Assembly (NCBI GenBank): GCA_003219115.1
Contig: QHPN01000144.1
Span: 1-6,834, forward strand
Source: Verrucomicrobiota bacterium
Lineage (GTDB): Bacteria > Verrucomicrobiota > Verrucomicrobiia > Chthoniobacterales > UBA10450
Length of the DNA stretch: 6,834 nucleotides
Reading direction: 5' to 3'
Shown: positions 4,690 to 6,834 of the stretch, piece by piece
Position numbering within the stretch: the stretch's first letter is position 1
Layout: each line of letters opens with the position of its first letter
Position numbers and translations under genes: made by a program
The notes under the pieces: generated by a model
Databases searched by the model: none
Told to the model about the DNA's origin: nothing
What the model saw: only the letters and a program-made list of their open reading frames with translations

Positions 4690-5754
4690 ATGCAGGAACT
4701 TTCCTACGCCGCCGTGACGCCTTATTCGATGCGCAAATCGCGCACCGGCGGAATTGTGGCGCGACTGATTTCGCGCACGGGGCTGGATATCGTGGCGGGG
4801 CGGATGTTCGCGCCCAGCGCTGAGCTAGTGAAACGGTATGCCGAAACCATTGTAACAGAGACAGAATCCCGACACCGCGCCACGCAGGAGCTGATTCGCG
4901 AATACGTGCGGCGGAATTTTACCGGTAAGATCAATGGTCAACGGCCGCGTGTCCTCTTTCTCGTCTTTCGCGGCGAGGATGCGGTGGCCAAGGTTCATCA
5001 CACTGTCGGTCACATCGTGAACGAGCGAACGAGCGGCGAGACAATCCGCGATACTTTTGGCGATTATATCGCGGATGAAACCGGCAAGGTGACCTATTTC
5101 GAACCTGCGGTGCTGACTGCGATTCACCCCGATCAGGTTGAGCACGACTTAAAACTGTGGGCCGAATTTTCAGATCGGGACGGCGGAATTCTGGAAAACG
5201 TGATCGACCATCCCGCAGGCGCTAATGTCGAAAAGACATTGGTCCTGATCAAACCGGATAATTTCAAATATCCAAATCTGCGGCCCGGCGGTGTGATCGA
5301 AGTTTTTTCACGCACCGGGCTTTCCATCATTGGATTCAAAGTTCACCGGATGAGCGTGGCGCAGGCGGAATCCTTTTACGGTCCGGTGTTGGGCGTGTTG
5401 CAGGAGAAACTCGGAATTGAAAAGGGCCGAGAGGCGTGGGAGGACATCGTGGAATTCATGTCCGGCGGACGGCCGAGCCGGACCGCCGATGAACAAAAGA
5501 ACGAGTCTGGCACCGAAAAATGCATCGCCATTGTCTATCAAGGCGAGGACGCTGTGCAGAAAATTCGCGAGGTTCTCGGGCCAACCGATCCGAGCAAGGC
5601 GCCGCCCGGTTCGATTCGGAAAGAATTCGGCCAAACCATCATGATCAACGCGGCGCACGCTTCCGACTCGGCTGAGAACGCCCGGCGCGAGATGAAGATT
5701 GTGGAAGTTGACAAGAACAATTTCAAACCGCTGATTGAAAACTTTTACCGCTAG
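4690..5754 (+). CDS. Tandem nucleoside-diphosphate-kinase-like protein (two NDK domains, first one degenerate)
   Basis: A 354-residue protein, over twice the usual NDK length of about 140. NDKs move the gamma-phosphate between nucleotides through a phospho-histidine. The C-terminal half (about 180-340) is a good NDK: TLVLIKPD (183-190), GPTDP (297-301), PGSIRKEFG (306-314) and INAAHASDS (319-327). Canonical catalytic residues K12, Y52, R88, T94, R105, N115 and H118 map to K188, Y230, R293, T299, R310, N320 and H323, so it should be active. The N-terminal half (about 4-160) has the same order (YAAVTPYSM, GGIVARLISRTGLDIV, FRGEDAVAKV, GETIRDTFG), but Lys is Thr10, R88 is His103, and no His lies at the expected distance after R120; His146 is displaced. 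This half is probably non-catalytic, perhaps regulatory or for oligomerisation. GGAG lies 6 bases before the ATG; the aminotransferase follows after 12 bases. Confidence 0.85.
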   Translation: MQELSYAAVTPYSMRKSRTGGIVARLISRTGLDIVAGRMFAPSAELVKRYAETIVTETESRHRATQELIREYVRRNFTGKINGQRPRVLFLVFRGEDAVAKVHHTVGHIVNERTSGETIRDTFGDYIADETGKVTYFEPAVLTAIHPDQVEHDLKLWAEFSDRDGGILENVIDHPAGANVEKTLVLIKPDNFKYPNLRPGGVIEVFSRTGLSIIGFKVHRMSVAQAESFYGPVLGVLQEKLGIEKGREAWEDIVEFMSGGRPSRTADEQKNESGTEKCIAIVYQGEDAVQKIREVLGPTDPSKAPPGSIRKEFGQTIMINAAHASDSAENARREMKIVEVDKNNFKPLIENFYR

Positions 5755-5766
5755 AAATAATTGACT

Positions 5767-6834
5767 ATGAGTATTACTCCAATGGAAATCTCAGGCCGCG
5801 CCGCTCAACTCACTCCCTCCCTCACGCTCAGCATCGACGCCAAAGCCAAGGCGATGAAAGCGGAAGGAATCGATGTCTGTGGATTTGGCGCCGGCGAACC
5901 GGACTTCGACACCCCCGAGCACATCAAGCAGGCCGCGATTGCCGCGTTGCAAAGCGGTTTCACCAAATACACACCGAGCTCCGGCATTCCGGAATTGCGC
6001 CAGGCGATTGCAGAGAAACTGGCAGCGGACAACGGCGTTAATTATAAGGCGACCCAAATTATCGTGAGCAACGGCGCCAAGCACGCCTGCTACAATGCGA
6101 TTCTCGCAACCTGCCAGCCAGGAGATGAAGTTATTATCCCGGCACCGTACTGGGTCAGTTATCCCGATATGGTGCGGTTGTCCGGCGCGGACGCGGTCAT
6201 CATTCCGACAAGCGAGCGCAACGGCTGGAAGATTCGCCCGGAAGATTTTGAAAACGCGATGACCCCGCGAACCAAAATGCTGATTTTGAATTCGCCGGGG
6301 AATCCAAGCGGCTCGGTTTATACGCGCGAAGAATTGGAAGCGCTGGTTGATATCGCGGCGGGCGAAGACATTTACATTTTGTCAGACGAAATTTACGAGA
6401 AGCTGGTTTACGACGGCGCCAAACACGTCAGCATCGCCTCGCTTTCCAAAGAAGCCTACGACCTCACACTCACGGTCAATGGTTTCAGCAAATCCTACGC
6501 GATGACCGGGTGGAGACTTGGTTATTTGGCCGCGCCGGAAGCGGTGGCCAAAGCGGTCGATTCCATCCAAAGCCACAGCACGGCGAACCCGTGTTCTTTT
6601 GCGCAAAAAGGTGCGCTGGCCGCGCTCAAAGGCGATCAACAGCCGATCACCGACATGCGGGATGAATTCGACATGCGCCGCAACTACATGTTTGATCGCG
6701 TCTCCAAAATTCCGAACGTGACTGCGGTCAAACCACAAGGCGCCTTCTACGTGCTGGTGAATATCAGCCAGCTTGGGCTTACATCCCAAAATTTTGCCGA
6801 TCGCCTATTAAGTAAAGCAAACGTCGCAGTCGTG
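5767..6834 (+). CDS. Class I PLP-dependent aminotransferase, aspartate (possibly prephenate) type; 3' end outside window
   Basis: The frame is open from ATG 5767 to the last base (356 codons, no stop), so about 40-45 C-terminal residues are missing relative to the usual 395-400. It resembles the Thermus-type class I-beta aspartate aminotransferase: GAGEPDFDTPEHIK (41-54), PYWVSYPDMVRLSG (127-140), NSPGNPSG (175-182) with Asn179, SDEIYE (206-211) with Asp207 pairing to the PLP nitrogen, and SKSYAMTGWRLGY (241-253) with Lys242 as Schiff-base lysine. Ser18, Thr20 and Lys105 sit where the Thermus enzyme uses Ser15, Thr17 and Lys109 to bind acidic side chains, so aspartate/2-oxoglutarate is likely and prephenate possible. 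ATG 5782 (residue 6) is an alternative start that fits family N-termini equally well; neither has a good Shine-Dalgarno. It begins 12 bases after the NDK-like gene and is probably cotranscribed with it. Confidence 0.9.
   Translation, partial: MSITPMEISGRAAQLTPSLTLSIDAKAKAMKAEGIDVCGFGAGEPDFDTPEHIKQAAIAALQSGFTKYTPSSGIPELRQAIAEKLAADNGVNYKATQIIVSNGAKHACYNAILATCQPGDEVIIPAPYWVSYPDMVRLSGADAVIIPTSERNGWKIRPEDFENAMTPRTKMLILNSPGNPSGSVYTREELEALVDIAAGEDIYILSDEIYEKLVYDGAKHVSIASLSKEAYDLTLTVNGFSKSYAMTGWRLGYLAAPEAVAKAVDSIQSHSTANPCSFAQKGALAALKGDQQPITDMRDEFDMRRNYMFDRVSKIPNVTAVKPQGAFYVLVNISQLGLTSQNFADRLLSKANVAVV

Noticed and set aside
6382..6789. Leftward 135-codon ORF inside the aminotransferase
   Set aside because: The plus strand encodes the complete PLP-lysine region and other conserved aminotransferase motifs here; the antisense frame shows no family motif.
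1..6834. A new defence, toxin-antitoxin or biosynthetic gene system
   Set aside because: All coding regions except the DUF1326-like protein belong to recognised metabolic or housekeeping families, and nothing resembles an effector, nuclease, toxin or biosynthetic core. The unusual content is the repeat element and the NDK fusion.

Overview
The window looks like chromosomal DNA from a moderately GC-rich free-living bacterium. Gene content (a DAHP synthase with an N-terminal ferredoxin-like domain, a secreted DUF1326-type protein, a Thermus-like aspartate aminotransferase, an IS110-type transposase end) and the palindromic repeat starting GTCATCCCGAGC fit a soil Verrucomicrobiota member (Chthoniobacterales-like), with Acidobacteriota as the main alternative. 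This assignment is inference from family resemblance; no rRNA or other decisive marker is present.

Layout: bases 1-84 hold the last 27 codons of an IS110-family transposase, whose element seems to end a few bases before the aroF stop codon. A leftward gene block follows (read right to left): a two-VOC-domain ring-cleaving dioxygenase (2788-1760), an MhqD-like alpha/beta hydrolase overlapping it by 4 bases (1763-1151, broken by a frameshift near 1478), and a type I-beta DAHP synthase, aroF (1132-128), with a strong Shine-Dalgarno. A 98-bp divergent spacer (2789-2886) separates this from a rightward block: a secreted cysteine-motif DUF1326-like protein (2887-3639), a PrmA-type L11 methyltransferase (3659-4498), a spacer with a palindromic repeat (4499-4689), a protein with two nucleoside-diphosphate-kinase-like halves (4690-5754), and a class I aminotransferase that runs off the right edge (5767-6834).

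Function: the dioxygenase/hydrolase pair resembles the MhqO/MhqD quinone- and catechol-detoxification pair of Bacillus. DAHP synthase commits carbon to the shikimate pathway. The aminotransferase carries the residues that recognise acidic substrates in the Thermus enzyme and could act on aspartate and possibly prephenate, so two aromatic-amino-acid functions may sit at the two edges.

The most notable signal is a palindromic repeat family present twice and both times used as protein-coding sequence. One 135-bp copy (2264-2398) lies wholly inside the dioxygenase gene, keeps the frame, and adds exactly 45 residues between the two VOC domains. The other (4466-4550) overlaps the end of prmA and supplies its last 10 codons and stop codon. 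The second point of interest is the tandem NDK protein, in which the C-terminal half keeps the full catalytic residue set while the N-terminal half has lost several. No defence system, CRISPR array, tRNA or rRNA was seen.
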